A stretch of DNA of 64,000 nucleotides from Dermabacter indicis. GTDB lineage: Bacteria; Actinomycetota; Actinomycetes; Actinomycetales; Dermabacteraceae. The stretch spans positions 1 to 64,000 of the forward strand of contig CYUG01000017.1 in the NCBI GenBank assembly GCA_001403775.1. Reading direction: 5' to 3'. Position 1 is the first letter of the stretch. Each line of letters starts with the position of its first letter. The notes under the pieces are model-generated. The model worked only from the letters and a program-made list of their open reading frames with translations. It searched no databases and had not been told where the DNA came from. Positions 8,107 through 16,329 of this stretch are shown piece after piece. The translations under genes were made by a program, and so were the position numbers.

Positions 8107-8484
8107 ATGCCCTCGAAGCCCAGCAATCCTCTGGTCGGTGCGATCGTGACGGTCGCCGGGATCGGCACGTCGATCCTCGCGAAGAAGGCACTCGAGGCCG
8201 GTTGGCATCGCGCTTTCGACGAGGAAGTTCCCGACTCGAAGTTCGAGAAGCAGGCAAAGAAAGACCTCAAGGCACGCAAGAAGCAGGCGAAGAAAAACGG
8301 CGCCTCGAAAGCCGAGCTCAAGGAAATGACGAGCGAATACGAGGACGTCGATGCCTGGAAGGTCGCACTGTTCACGATCCTCTCGGGCGTGGTCATCTCC
8401 GCGCTGCAGCAAGCAGCGAAGAAGGGCGCACAGACGGGCGCGGAGCGTCTCGTGGCACGCCGCCCCCGCGCAAATCGCGGCTAA
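8107..8484 (+). CDS. DUF4235 family membrane protein
   Basis: A 125-residue protein of the actinobacterial DUF4235 type. It has a hydrophobic N-terminal segment (residues 7-25, VGAIVTVAGIGTSILAKKAL), a strongly charged lysine/glutamate middle (about 40-85) and a second hydrophobic segment (about 88-105, VALFTILSGVVISALQQAA). The end is basic and arginine-rich. The ATG has AGGAG 7 bp upstream. The gene stands alone between the composite repeat region and a divergently placed lipoprotein gene. Family function is unknown; a small membrane role in the cell envelope is inferred only from the topology. Confidence 0.85.
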   Translation: MPSKPSNPLVGAIVTVAGIGTSILAKKALEAGWHRAFDEEVPDSKFEKQAKKDLKARKKQAKKNGASKAELKEMTSEYEDVDAWKVALFTILSGVVISALQQAAKKGAQTGAERLVARRPRANRG

Positions 8485-8501
8485 GCGAACCCTGATTTTT
8501 C

Positions 8502-8531
8502 GGGCCCGGCTCCCTCGGTGGGGTCGGGCCC
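8502..8531 (+). terminator. GC hairpin after the DUF4235 gene
   Basis: GGGCCCG at 8502-8508 pairs with CGGGCCC at 8525-8531. No T-run follows, so it is a weak terminator call. A near copy of the dispersed word (GGCAGCCGTCGGA) lies just beyond, at 8587-8599. Confidence 0.4.
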
Positions 8532-8586
8532 TCACGCTGCCCACGGCTCGCAGCTCACCAAAGATTCGCAGCCTCACCGGAGGTTG

Positions 8587-8599
8587 GGCAGCCGTCGGA
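8587..8599 (-). repeat. near copy of the dispersed 13-bp word
   Basis: GGCAGCCGTCGGA differs from the reverse complement of TCCGACGGTTGCC at one base. It lies in the convergent spacer between the DUF4235 gene and the lipoprotein gene. Confidence 0.7.
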
Positions 8600-8716
8600 C
8601 TCCGCGCACGCACACTTCAGGGTGTAGAAAAGTGCAGGGGCACGCCCCGAAACGGGTGCGTGGCGTCGTTCGGTTTCTCCACCGTGAACGTGGGGCGGGG
8701 CGCGGAGTTCACGCGC

Positions 8717-9205
8717 CTACGGTTGCTCGGGCTGCTCCTCGGGGGCGAGGTATTCGAGCGACTCGTCGAGCAGCTGCACGGTCAAGCGCTGCGTCTCATC
8801 ACCCACGGTGACATCAACGAAAACGTTATCGCCGGGCTTCTTCGAAGTCGTCAGCTCGATTGGCGCGGCGCCCTCACCGCCAAGCATGACGGTCTCGCCG
8901 GCGGGCACGTTGATGCTTGCGCTTCCGCTCGCGCCGTCAACGAAGTTGAGCTGCACCGTGTAGTCCTGCGACGACTGGTTGACGATCGCGCCCGTCACCT
9001 GAGTGCCGTTCGCGCTTTGAACGGCAAGGATGTTGCGCACGCCGATCGGCTGCGCTGCACCTTCGGGGGTGAAGTTGACCAGGGCACCTTCTGCCGGCTG
9101 GTAGAAGTGGTGGGTCTGCATGGGGTTGAAGTAAGCGCAGCCGCTGAGGCTGAAAGCGGCGATGCCCATGAGCGCGGCAGCGCGGGAGAAGGGACGAAGT
9201 TTCAC
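8717..9205 (-). CDS. small secreted lipoprotein of unknown function
   Basis: A 162-residue predicted lipoprotein. The GTG at 9205 is preferred because GCAGGAG lies 5 bp upstream. It gives a clean signal peptide (KLRPFSR, hydrophobic AAALMGIAAF, lipobox LSGC). The mature part is a single beta-rich domain with QPIGVRNILAVQ, NGTQVTGAIVNQSSQDYTV and PAGETVMLGGEG, resembling an immunoglobulin-like fold, and it ends in an acidic Glu/Pro tail. Homologues of this layout often sit beside carD in Micrococcales, as here (divergent, 232 bp). Some database entries call such proteins DNA modification methylases, which nothing in the sequence supports. Confidence 0.85.
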   Translation of the reverse strand: MKLRPFSRAAALMGIAAFSLSGCAYFNPMQTHHFYQPAEGALVNFTPEGAAQPIGVRNILAVQSANGTQVTGAIVNQSSQDYTVQLNFVDGASGSASINVPAGETVMLGGEGAAPIELTTSKKPGDNVFVDVTVGDETQRLTVQLLDESLEYLAPEEQPEQP

Positions 9206-9400
9206 TCTGACTCCTGCGATTCGTGAGGTCACGTGATGGTCGAGAACGTAATGGTTTGCCTCGCGAAGCGGAGCTACCTCTCCGGGACCAAAAGCCCACT
9301 CGGAGGGAGAACCGCCGCGCTAGCAGCACCCTCACAGACTACCCCAAACAGGACCGTCACCGCCCAACTCTGCGGCGGCGAAATATAGCACACACCCAGA

Positions 9401-9409
9401 TGTTAGAAT
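9401..9409 (+). promoter_or_regulatory. possible extended -10 promoter of carD
   Basis: TGTTAGAAT has the TGnTAnnnT form of an extended -10 element and ends 28 bp before the carD ATG. No good -35 is visible, as is common for extended -10 promoters. Confidence 0.4.
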
Positions 9410-9437
9410 GGCCGCTGGACGAAAGGGACCCCAACTC

Positions 9438-9920
9438 ATGAACTTTAATGTCGGCGAAACAGTCGTCTACCCGCATCACGGTGCGGCGCTCATCGAAGAA
9501 GTCAACGAGCGCACCATTAAGGGCAAGGTAAAGAAGTACCTGAAGCTCAAGGTCGCGCAGGGCGATCTCACGATTGAGGTCCCCGCGGAGAACGTCGACA
9601 TGGTGGGTGTTCGCGACGTCGTCGATCAGGAAGGCCTCGAGGAAGTTTTCGAGGTGCTTCGCCAGCCTTACGTTGAGGAGCCCACGAACTGGTCGCGCCG
9701 CTACAAGGCAAACGTGGAAAAGCTCGCGTCGGGCGACATCAAGAAGGTCGCCGAGGTCGTGCGCGATCTGTGGCGCCGCGATCAGGATCGCGGGCTGAGC
9801 GCCGGTGAAAAGCGCATGCTCTCGAAGGCACGCCAGATCCTCACGTCGGAGCTCGCCCTTGCCGAAGATTGTTCGCAAGAGCGCGCCGAAGAAATCCTCG
9901 ACGAGGTTCTCGCGTCCTGA
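9438..9920 (+). CDS. carD: CarD-like RNA polymerase-binding transcription factor
   Basis: A 160-residue global regulator that binds the RNA polymerase beta subunit and stabilises open complexes, notably at rRNA promoters. The N-terminal Tudor-like RNAP interaction domain begins [21 protein letters not shown]. The C-terminal helical domain has the family features [18 protein letters not shown] and [20 protein letters not shown]. The ATG has AAAGGG upstream. The stop overlaps the start of a PTS EIIB gene (TGATG). In mycobacteria ispD and ispF follow carD; here they are replaced by the PTS subunit. Confidence 0.95.
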   Translation: MNFNVGETVVYPHHGAALIEEVNERTIKGKVKKYLKLKVAQGDLTIEVPAENVDMVGVRDVVDQEGLEEVFEVLRQPYVEEPTNWSRRYKANVEKLASGDIKKVAEVVRDLWRRDQDRGLSAGEKRMLSKARQILTSELALAEDCSQERAEEILDEVLAS

Positions 9921-10228
9921 TGAAACACATTGCGGTTGTCTGCGGCGCCGGGGTAGCCACGTCCTCGGTCATTCGCAAGCGCCTCGAGGCACACTACGAC
10001 GTTCAAGGGATTGCCGTGAACGTTACGCAGGCAACCGTGATGGATCTGCTCTCCCCGCAGTTTTCTGCGGATGCGATCGTCACGACGGTCACGATCCCCT
10101 CGTCGATCGGCATCCCCCAGTTGAGTGGCATGCCGCTTTTGCTCGGCACCAATTCGCGGGTGACATTCAAAGCGCTCGACGAGCTGCTCGGCTTTGATTC
10201 CACGAACGGCGATTCGGCCGGGGCGTAA
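9920..10228 (+). CDS. orphan PTS EIIB subunit, galactitol/ascorbate type
   Basis: A 102-residue PTS IIB domain. The phosphorylated cysteine is Cys8 in the P-loop-like VVCGAGVATSSVI, and the rest follows the alternating beta/alpha pattern of the PF02302 family. The ATG overlaps the carD stop, so it is translated with carD. No EIIA or EIIC gene is nearby, which is unusual for a sugar transporter subunit. It may serve a distant permease or act as a regulatory phosphoprotein. The C-terminus (GFDSTNGDSAGA) is a short polar tail. Confidence 0.85.
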   Translation: MKHIAVVCGAGVATSSVIRKRLEAHYDVQGIAVNVTQATVMDLLSPQFSADAIVTTVTIPSSIGIPQLSGMPLLLGTNSRVTFKALDELLGFDSTNGDSAGA

Positions 10229-10290
10229 CGGCACAGCATGAGCCTTCGCCCGGGAATCTTGGGGCAACATATTTTGGGGTACTACGCGCA

Positions 10291-10328
10291 CCTAAGCCGG
10301 CGCTACACACCCCTAAGCCGGCTCTACC
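10291..10328. repeat. two 21-bp-spaced direct repeats at the pulA 3' end
   Basis: CCTAAGCCGGCGCTACA at 10291 and CCTAAGCCGGCTCTACC at 10312 start 21 bp apart and differ at two positions. The second covers the pulA stop codon. They lie in the convergent spacer between the EIIB gene and pulA. Confidence 0.5.
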
Positions 10329-13131
10329 GGGGCCTTTTCTCAACGAAAACCGCGACCGTGCGAGGCGGGATACTCACGGCGCCCAATTCCACGCGTGCAG
10401 CCTTCACAACCTCGTCGCTTCCCGCGGCCTGAACGGGGTGCAGCGTGAACCGCGCCCCCTCCGGCGCTCCTGAGAGTTCAGCGCTCACGACCTGCTCGTG
10501 TGGTGCCTGGTTGAAGGCCACGAGGATCCTCGCATACTTCGGGTCAACGACAGATTCCGTATCGTCGATGTGCATGAGGATCACCCCATCGACGCTGCCG
10601 GGCCCGCAGTTCCCGAACGACACTTTCTCGCGAATCAGCGCGGCGCTTCCAAGGGTGAGGAGCGGCGAACTTGCGCGGATCCGCAGAAGGTCGGCGGCGG
10701 CTTCGCGCGCGGCGCAAATGTGCTCGGGCCGAGGCTCGAGGTCAGCATTCGCGAGGAGCGGCGCTTGCATGCCCCATTCGGCCTCGTTGCGGTGCGCAGG
10801 CGGCAGCCCCACGCCCTGATTATTGCGGGCCCCGGTCCAGTCGATGCGGTTGAAGTAGTCACCGGAATCGTAGGAGTCGCGGTCGAGCGACTTGGAGCGC
10901 AGCAGGTCGGTACCCGCGTGCCAGAAGGCGGGTGACTGGCCAAACGCCACAGTAGCGAGGCTCAGCACGGTCATGCGTACTCGGTCCTCGAGACTGGTCT
11001 GCTCGGGAAGTTTCATGAGCAGGGTGTCCCACAGCGTTTCATTGTCGTGGGCGTCAACGTAGTTCACGGCTTCGGAGGGTTCGCTCGCGTAGCCCGCGGG
11101 GGCATCCCCGTAACGCACCTCGCTACCGCGCACGACCTCGCCGCTGCACGTGCGCAGCGGGTAGTCCTTAAGGTTGCCCGCGAGCGCGAGCTTCACGAGA
11201 TCGGTCTGGCGGTGCAGTTCGGCGCGCTGCACATCACTATCTCTCTCGCCGATGCCGTTCGGGTCGGTGTAACAGCCGGTTCCAAAGCCCTGGCCTGCGC
11301 GTTTATTCTCATCGAAGGGGCTGCCGCCATGCACGGCATCGCGCACGCGATCGTTGAAACAGCCGATCCCGGTGCCGTCGAGCTGCCCCTGCGTCGCCTG
11401 CTGGAACCGCGCGTTATTCGCGACTTCGCCGAAATTCCAGCCTTCGCCGTAGAGGTAGATCCGCGCACCATCCACGCCGTCGCTCTCGAGAGTCAACGCG
11501 TCGAGTTCAGCGCGCACCTTCTCCATGGTGGAGCGTGCGTGGTGGCCCATGAGGTCGAAGCGGAAGCCATCAACCCGATAGTGCCGCGCCCACGTGAGGA
11601 TCGCGTCGATCATGAGCCGCTCGGCGAAGTAGTGTTCGGTCGCGGTGTTCGAGGTGCAGGTTGAATCTTCGACTTCGCCGCGCTCGTTCAGGCGGTGGTA
11701 GTAGCCGGGCACGACCCGGTCGAGGATGCTCAGCTCGTTTTGCCCGTTCGCGAACGTGTGGTTGTACACCTGGTCGAGGATCACGCCGAGACCGGCGGCG
11801 TGAAGGACCTCAATCATTCCTCGGCATTCCTTGATGCGTGCGGCGCCATCTTGGTGGCCTTCGCGCGCGTACGAGCCTTCTGGCGCCATGTAGTGCAGCG
11901 GATCGTAGCCCCAGTTGTAGGCGTCGGATTCGCGCACAGCGCTCACCGCGCGCTGCTGCGCAGCGGAGTTCCGGCCCGCGTTCGGCACGGCGGCAACTTT
12001 TTGCCGCGCGCGGTCCTCGGGAATGGACGCAATGTCGAAGATCGGGAGGAGGTGCACGCTCGTCAGGCCGGCCTCGGCCAAGCGCCGCAGGTGCGCCATA
12101 CCAGCCGAGCCCTCCACACCGAAGGCCGCATAGGTTCCGCGCAGTTCCTCGGGTACGGTTTCATCGCTCGCGGAAAAGTCGCGAACGTGCAGCTCATAGA
12201 TGGCGTGGGCGCACGGCCGCTCGAGACCGCGGGTGGGCGCGGCTCCCCAGCCTTCCGGTTGCGCCGCCTTTGAGTCGAGGTCCACCACGACGCTCGCCTT
12301 CGAGTCCACCGTGAGCGCGAGCGAGTAGGGGTCGGTCACGCGGTTCGTCACGAATCGCCCTTCGGCGGGAACGAACACGTCGATCTCGTAGAGGTACGTG
12401 ATCTCACGGCCTCGCTCCTCACGGCCGCAAGCAGCGCCGCTCGACAAAGGAATCGAGGAACTCCAGGAACCGTCGGACTCCCGTGCCATCTCCACGTGTT
12501 CTTCGCCCTCCCCAGGCGTGAGCACGAGCCGCACCGCGCGCGCCGTGGGTGCCCACACGTTGAACGTCACGCGAGCCTCATCAATGCGTGCACCGCGCGA
12601 AAGGCCCAGTTCACGAGACTTTTCTTCATAGAGGGAATCGAGAACGCCGGGAATCTGGAGGCCGCTCACGTGCGCGATCACGCCGGAGGGAGCGCGCTCG
12701 GCGAGGAGGAGCTCGGCGGTGAGGAGGGAGGAAAGATCGACGTCCCCGGGGCGGCTGCTCGAGCTGGCAGCGCCACCACCAGCCGAAAGAGCAGGATGAG
12801 TAGGGGCAGCAGGATCAGCAGCGCCTTCGGCGCCCGGTCCGACGCCTGCCAGCACCAGCGGAACGTACGCCTCGAGGTGCCGCCGGCACTCCAGAACACG
12901 TTCCGGCAGCGGCCCCTCCCCCGCGACAAACCGCGCGGCGAGCACCCCGCCGCGGATTTCAGATTCGGAACACTCAAGCGTTCCCGCCGGTGAGGACCAT
13001 AGTTCGAAAACTGTGCCTTCAGCGCGCGCATCGCCGCACCAGTCAGGCCAGGCAATCAGGCCCGGTTCGAGCCAGTGGGCGATGGCGCCTTCAGTGTTGA
13101 TGGCTCCAGTGTTCATGGCTCCGGTGTTCAT
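10324..13131 (-). CDS. pulA: type I pullulanase / alpha-1,6-glucan debranching enzyme (GH13)
   Basis: A 935-residue GH13 debranching enzyme that hydrolyses alpha-1,6 branches of pullulan, amylopectin or glycogen. An N-terminal region of about 200 residues precedes a CBM48-like module (VTFNVWAPTARAVRL). The pullulanase signature YNWGYDPLHYMAPEGSYA follows. The catalytic GH13 regions are VDGFRFDLMGHH (nucleophile Asp), IYLYGEGWNFGEV (acid/base Glu) and YVDAHDNETLWD. No signal peptide is seen, so it probably acts inside the cell. The start is placed at the ATG at 13131, after GCGGGGG. Three 15-bp repeats there encode MNTGA-like units, so two further ATGs are possible starts. An Ala/Gly/Ser-rich linker sits near residues 115-150. 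Confidence 0.93.
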   Translation of the reverse strand: MNTGAMNTGAINTEGAIAHWLEPGLIAWPDWCGDARAEGTVFELWSSPAGTLECSESEIRGGVLAARFVAGEGPLPERVLECRRHLEAYVPLVLAGVGPGAEGAADPAAPTHPALSAGGGAASSSSRPGDVDLSSLLTAELLLAERAPSGVIAHVSGLQIPGVLDSLYEEKSRELGLSRGARIDEARVTFNVWAPTARAVRLVLTPGEGEEHVEMARESDGSWSSSIPLSSGAACGREERGREITYLYEIDVFVPAEGRFVTNRVTDPYSLALTVDSKASVVVDLDSKAAQPEGWGAAPTRGLERPCAHAIYELHVRDFSASDETVPEELRGTYAAFGVEGSAGMAHLRRLAEAGLTSVHLLPIFDIASIPEDRARQKVAAVPNAGRNSAAQQRAVSAVRESDAYNWGYDPLHYMAPEGSYAREGHQDGAARIKECRGMIEVLHAAGLGVILDQVYNHTFANGQNELSILDRVVPGYYHRLNERGEVEDSTCTSNTATEHYFAERLMIDAILTWARHYRVDGFRFDLMGHHARSTMEKVRAELDALTLESDGVDGARIYLYGEGWNFGEVANNARFQQATQGQLDGTGIGCFNDRVRDAVHGGSPFDENKRAGQGFGTGCYTDPNGIGERDSDVQRAELHRQTDLVKLALAGNLKDYPLRTCSGEVVRGSEVRYGDAPAGYASEPSEAVNYVDAHDNETLWDTLLMKLPEQTSLEDRVRMTVLSLATVAFGQSPAFWHAGTDLLRSKSLDRDSYDSGDYFNRIDWTGARNNQGVGLPPAHRNEAEWGMQAPLLANADLEPRPEHICAAREAAADLLRIRASSPLLTLGSAALIREKVSFGNCGPGSVDGVILMHIDDTESVVDPKYARILVAFNQAPHEQVVSAELSGAPEGARFTLHPVQAAGSDEVVKAARVELGAVSIPPRTVAVFVEKRPR

Positions 13132-13233
13132 GAAACCCCCGCGTGTCGAGTGAGGTGGGAACTCGGGCGAGCAGCCTGGCTCGTCAACCCCGCCGCTCAA
13201 CCCCGCCAAGAGGCCGGGCCGATCAGGCCCAGA

Positions 13234-14199
13234 TCAGTGGCAGCTTTCCGCTTCCACGGCCGAACGCACGATGTCGTCGAGGTCCTTCGAACTCTTCCAG
13301 CCAAGTGCCTTCTCGATGCGCTCGGTCGAACACACGAGCCGAGCAGGATCGCCTGCGCGTCGAGGTGCCATCTCGGGTTCGATCTCGATGCCCTTGGCGC
13401 GAGCGATCGCGTCGATCACTTCGAGAACGCTCGAGCCCTTTCCGGTGCCCACGTTGAACACACGGTGCTCGCGCTCCTCGTTCTCGAGGTAGCCAAGCGC
13501 AGCGATGTGCGCGTCGGCGAGGTCCTCAACGTGCACGTAGTCGCGGATGCACGTGCCGTCGGGGGTGTTGTAGTCGTTGCCGAACACCTTCGGGGTCTTG
13601 CCGGATTCGAGCGCGTCGAGAACGATCGGCACGAGGTTCATCACGAGCGCGTCGGCGAGTTCGGGTGCGCCCGCGCCCGCCACGTTGAAGTAGCGCAGGG
13701 CGACGGTGCGCATGCCGTGGGCGCGCTCCGCGTCGGCAAGCATCCACTCGCCCACGTACTTGGTCGCGCCGTAGGGGTTGATCGGGCGGCACTCGAGCTT
13801 CTCGTCAACGAGGTCAACATCGGGCGTGCCGTACACGGCCGCGGAGGAGCTGAACACGAAGTCGCGCACTCCCGCGCGCTGGGCGGCGTCAAGAACGTTG
13901 GCGAGGCCACCAATGTTGTCGTGCCAGTACATTTCGGGCTTTTCCACGGATTCGCCGACCTGCTTGTGAGCCGCGAAGTGGATCACGGCCTTCACGCCGC
14001 GCTCGCGCATCTCGCGCTCAAGAACGTCAACGGCACCGTCGGCGGTGACGTCCTGCTTAATCAAAGGGGCACCGCCAAGGCGATTCTCGAAGCCCGTCGA
14101 CAGATCGTCGACGACCGCGACGGACTCGCCGCGCTCCTGAAGAAGATGCACAACGTGCGAACCAATGTAACCTGCGCCACCAATAACCAAAGTCGTCAT
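13234..14199 (-). CDS. galE: UDP-glucose 4-epimerase
   Basis: A 321-residue extended short-chain dehydrogenase that interconverts UDP-glucose and UDP-galactose. The NAD-binding motif GGAGYIGSH is at residues 7-15. The catalytic pair is Tyr143 and Lys147 (NPYGATKYVGEWM), with the preceding FSSSAAVYG supplying the catalytic Ser. NIGGLANVLDA and YFNVAGAG are GalE-typical. It supplies UDP-galactose for the cell envelope and routes galactose from the lacZ operon about 34 kb away into glycolysis. It is divergent from the LCP gene across a 104-bp spacer. Confidence 0.95.
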   Translation of the reverse strand: MTTLVIGGAGYIGSHVVHLLQERGESVAVVDDLSTGFENRLGGAPLIKQDVTADGAVDVLEREMRERGVKAVIHFAAHKQVGESVEKPEMYWHDNIGGLANVLDAAQRAGVRDFVFSSSAAVYGTPDVDLVDEKLECRPINPYGATKYVGEWMLADAERAHGMRTVALRYFNVAGAGAPELADALVMNLVPIVLDALESGKTPKVFGNDYNTPDGTCIRDYVHVEDLADAHIAALGYLENEEREHRVFNVGTGKGSSVLEVIDAIARAKGIEIEPEMAPRRAGDPARLVCSTERIEKALGWKSSKDLDDIVRSAVEAESCH

Positions 14200-14303
14200 G
14201 CCACCAGTCTAAACGCTCGCGATCGTCAAAACTCTCCGGAATCTCCACGCAAATCACACGCCGCAACTGCGATCTGGAAAAATCCGACCGTAAACTGACC
14301 ACC

Positions 14304-16268
14304 ATGACCGTGCCAGAATCGCCCGAACCCACGCTGCCGAAGCGCAGCGCGGGTCGACACCGATACGTGAGGCCCACGAGGGCCGATTCGATCGCACAGA
14401 AAAACGCCCAAAAGCGCCTCGAGGAGTCGCAGAGCGCTCACGGTTTCGACCTCTCCCGCAGGCAAGCTGCGCGCTTCCCGAAGCCGGGAGAAGCGAGGGC
14501 CGAGGCAGTCGTCGGAACCCCCACCACCGAAGCGAAAACCGGTTCCGGTGCCCGCCTCAAAGCCGGTGCGGCCGTCACCCCGCTCGGCGATGGCGTGATG
14601 CGCACCGAGCCGCTTCCGAACCTGCGCCCGCGCGATCATCAGAATGCTGCGGCGCGCGAGAATGACGATTCGATTCCCACCGGTCCTCCCGCGAGCATTG
14701 GCCTCGGCAGGCGCACGAGCCTCGAGGAAGGCTCGCTCGCGCGAGCGTCTGTATGGACGGCGAGCGGCAGTGTTTTCCCCGGGTTCGGGCTGATCCCCAC
14801 GCGGTGGCGCGGGCTCGGCATTGCGCTCATGGCAGTGGGCATCCTCATCGTTGGTGCCGCTGCCGCGCTCTTCGCGTTCGGCGATCCCGCCACGCTCGTG
14901 TTCCGCTACGGCACGCGCCGCGGAGTCGTCATCGCCGCGCTCGCGGCGGTCGTCGTGGGCACGCTCGTGTGGGTCGCCACGATCTTCTTCACGAACCAGC
15001 TGCACAACGTGCGGGAAACCCTGCGCGGCCCCGCCCGCACTGCCTCGCGAGCCCTCGCCTACACGCTCGCCCTCATCGTGGCACTTCCCGGCATCTACAC
15101 CGCGCACAGCCTCTATGCCACCCAGGCGCTGCTCGGCAACTCGAAGGTGTTCGCCGGCTCCGACGGCCACAAGCTCGCACCCGGCCAGGATCCGTGGGCG
15201 AACCGCGAGCGCGTGAACATCATGCTGCTCGGCCAGGATGCGGGCCCGGACCGCACGGGCACGCGCCCCGACACGATCATGGTCGCCTCGATCGACACGA
15301 AGACGGGCCGCACGGCGCTGTTCTCCATTCCCCGCAATCTCCAGTACGTGCGCTTCCCGGAGGATTCCGCTCCGGCAGAGGAATTCCCTGACGGCTTCAC
15401 CTACTTCGGTAAGGACCAAAACCTCATCAACGCGGTGTGGTCGTGGGCCGAGGGCGTGCGGCCCGATCTGTTCCCGGGCGACGACAACCCTGGCCTGACC
15501 GCGACCACAATGGCGGTCGAGGAAACGCTCGGCCTCGAGGTCGACTATTACGCCATGGTGAACCTCCAGGGCTTTGCCGATCTCGTCGATGCGATTGGCG
15601 GCGTCGATCTTGAAGTGGAGCGCGACATCCCGATCGGCGGCGGCGCCTCGAAGGTCGAGGGGTACGTCAAGAAGGGCTGGCAGCACCTCGATGGTTTCCA
15701 CGCCCTGTGGTACGCCCGCTCGCGCCACGGCTCAAACGACTTCGACCGCAATTGCCGCCAGCAGCGCATCGTGCGCACCGTCGCGGAAGAGGCGAACGTG
15801 TCCTCGCTCGCGCTCAACATTCCGAAACTCGTTGGCGCGACCGAGCGCAATATCGAAACGGATATTCCAAGGACTCAGGTAGAGGCGTTCGTGGATCTCG
15901 CCCAGCGCATCCAAAAGGGTGGCTTCAAGTCGTACCCCATCAACCCGTCGGTGACGCCTTCGGGCAATCCCGATTACCCGTACATCAAGGAATGGGTGCA
16001 GGCCTCGATCAAGGATTCGATGGAGGGCTACGGCGAGGTTCCCGTAAGTGGCAAGCCTGGCGGCAAGGCCGGTACGGGCACGAGCGTGAGTATCACGAAC
16101 CTGAGGCCGCTTCCCGCGGAGCCCACGACCTCGCCCGACGATTCGGAAGAATCCGGCGACTCGAGCGGCTCGATGAGCACTGACGATGCGACGTCAACGC
16201 CAGCTCCCGATGTCAATCAGGACCCGCTCGCGCCGTGTATGCCGGGCAACGAGGATCCGATGGGCTAA
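14304..16268 (+). CDS. LytR-CpsA-Psr (LCP) family cell-wall glycopolymer ligase
   Basis: A 654-residue membrane enzyme expected to attach phosphate-linked glycopolymers to peptidoglycan. About 165 residues of basic, low-complexity cytoplasmic N-terminus precede three hydrophobic segments (GLGIALMAVGILIVGAAAAL; VVIAALAAVVVGTLVWVATIF; LAYTLALIVALPGIYTAHSL). The extracellular LCP domain starts at NIMLLGQDAGPDRTGTRPD and includes the conserved Arg/Asp pattern TRPDTIMVASID, SIPRNLQY, and GFHALWYARSRHGSNDFDRNCRQQRIV. The tail of about 60 residues is Ser/Thr/Asp/Pro-rich, typical of a wall-spanning disordered end. Three membrane segments rather than one is a recurring actinobacterial variant. Confidence 0.92.
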   Translation: MTVPESPEPTLPKRSAGRHRYVRPTRADSIAQKNAQKRLEESQSAHGFDLSRRQAARFPKPGEARAEAVVGTPTTEAKTGSGARLKAGAAVTPLGDGVMRTEPLPNLRPRDHQNAAARENDDSIPTGPPASIGLGRRTSLEEGSLARASVWTASGSVFPGFGLIPTRWRGLGIALMAVGILIVGAAAALFAFGDPATLVFRYGTRRGVVIAALAAVVVGTLVWVATIFFTNQLHNVRETLRGPARTASRALAYTLALIVALPGIYTAHSLYATQALLGNSKVFAGSDGHKLAPGQDPWANRERVNIMLLGQDAGPDRTGTRPDTIMVASIDTKTGRTALFSIPRNLQYVRFPEDSAPAEEFPDGFTYFGKDQNLINAVWSWAEGVRPDLFPGDDNPGLTATTMAVEETLGLEVDYYAMVNLQGFADLVDAIGGVDLEVERDIPIGGGASKVEGYVKKGWQHLDGFHALWYARSRHGSNDFDRNCRQQRIVRTVAEEANVSSLALNIPKLVGATERNIETDIPRTQVEAFVDLAQRIQKGGFKSYPINPSVTPSGNPDYPYIKEWVQASIKDSMEGYGEVPVSGKPGGKAGTGTSVSITNLRPLPAEPTTSPDDSEESGDSSGSMSTDDATSTPAPDVNQDPLAPCMPGNEDPMG

Positions 16269-16329
16269 CGCCTCGCGCGAAAGCTCCTCACCAACTCCCC
16301 GACCTGCGAAGCTCCCTGGTGCGGCTCGA

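Noticed and set aside
10291-10328. CRISPR-like repeats
   Set aside because: Only two short units without unique spacers of repeat-like length and no cas genes.
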